Shown here in pieces: positions 23,619 through 23,979 of a DNA stretch of 23,979 nt; within the stretch, counting starts at the first letter, position 1; each line of letters starts with the position of its first letter. This DNA comes from DTU049 sp033809015. Its GTDB lineage: Bacteria; Bacteroidota; Bacteroidia; Bacteroidales; DTU049. Location: the NCBI GenBank assembly GCA_033809015.1, contig JAPXMM010000024.1, positions 1 through 23,979 of the forward strand, written 5' to 3'. Below the pieces are notes generated by a model. That model worked only from the letters and a program-made list of their open reading frames with translations. It was not told the DNA's origin and did no database searches. Made by a program: the position numbers and the translations under genes.

Positions 23619-23979
23619 ATGAATAACCTTTTAGAAAATCCAACAGAAGTATTCGCTTTGTCAAAGGAAGGTACACGTGAATTCTATGACAATCTGTACA
23701 ATGAAATGATCAATGAAGGTAAAGATGTAGTCGACTACCAAGAGCTCAAAGCCATGTCTACTGGTGTATTATGCCCAGATTGCAATAGCAGTCATGTTAT
23801 AAAAAATGGTTTGCAAAGTGGAGTACAAAACTATCGTTGCAAAAACTGTGGCAGACAATTCAGAGTTACCACAGGCACCTTTATGTATCGTGTTCATGAA
23901 AAGGGCAAAATGTTAGAATATATCAAATGTATGAGTGCTGGCATGAGCTTGAGAGAGTGTGCCAGGAATGTACATATTA
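23619..23979 (+). CDS. IS1595-type transposase homologue, copy 2, 5' part
   Basis: The first 120 codons are present, covering the zinc ribbon and the beginning of the helix-turn-helix. Compared with copy 1 there are 22 differing codons, all within codons 11-85, of which 17 are synonymous and 5 change the residue (L11V, T13A, T15S, E32N, I43L). From the base after codon 85 to the window end (106 bases) the two are identical. Whether its catalytic positions are also lost cannot be seen here. The gene is divergent from topA and carries the same leader and promoter as copy 1. Confidence 0.85.
   Translation, partial: MNNLLENPTEVFALSKEGTREFYDNLYNEMINEGKDVVDYQELKAMSTGVLCPDCNSSHVIKNGLQSGVQNYRCKNCGRQFRVTTGTFMYRVHEKGKMLEYIKCMSAGMSLRECARNVHI

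Larger units (their letters stand above)
23541..23979 (+). mobile_element. IS1595-type element, copy 2 (runs off the window)
   Basis: The shared left flank (clear from 23556, perhaps from 23543) and the gene start are here; the rest is outside. It is inserted upstream of topA, divergent from it. The preceding purine-rich stretch (AGGTGTAGGAAAAAAGAGAG) vaguely resembles the G-rich repeat in front of copy 1. Confidence 0.6.

Overview
The window is about 24 kb of very AT-rich DNA that reads as a chromosome segment of a Bacteroidetes (Bacteroidota) bacterium. The evidence is: an S46 dipeptidyl-peptidase; a YidC with the long periplasmic domain; the hpt-adk pair; topA coupled to an arginase-fold gene; a short LID-less adenylate kinase; and a -7 promoter box TAnnTTTG in front of about a dozen genes, with almost no Shine-Dalgarno sequences. 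A flavodiiron protein and a Dps-like ferritin with the two-cysteine arrangement suggest an anaerobic or microaerobic life that must cope with oxygen bursts. Species cannot be named from the sequence.

Layout: 1-942 holds the 3' end of a macrodomain gene overlapping a SAM methyltransferase. 1584-3806 (-) is a bifunctional Rel/SpoT (p)ppGpp enzyme. 4224-6449 is a secreted S46 peptidase and 6764-8662 is YidC. 8960-10080 is hpt-adk (purine salvage). 10119-10520 (-) is a small lipoprotein. 10808-11996 (-) is the rpsF-rpsR-rplI ribosomal operon. Divergent from it, 12184-14421 is a flavodiiron protein, a 2H RNA phosphodiesterase (ThpR) and YjbQ. After a G-rich tandem repeat comes an IS1595-type gene (14562-15569), then a lipoprotein, gpmA, a GlmM-type phosphohexomutase and a small ribbon-helix-helix-like protein ending in a clamp-binding-like motif. 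On the minus strand follow a Dps-like ferritin, tRNA-His(GTG), a transposase relic, an arginase-fold protein and topA. The window ends inside a second copy of the IS1595-type gene.

Most genes are housekeeping and vertically inherited in style. The unusual material lies between them. The IS1595-type protein keeps its zinc ribbon and helix-turn-helix but appears to have lost every catalytic position of the DDE domain, yet it occurs at least twice, with mostly synonymous differences and a conserved promoter; a third, broken fragment lies near the tRNA. Several intergenic regions carry short non-coding elements with inverted ends. Two of these are about 167 bp long and are flanked by exact 8-bp direct repeats, which looks like a small population of MITEs. 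Whether the catalytically degenerate protein and these elements belong together cannot be decided from this window, but it is the most promising lead here.
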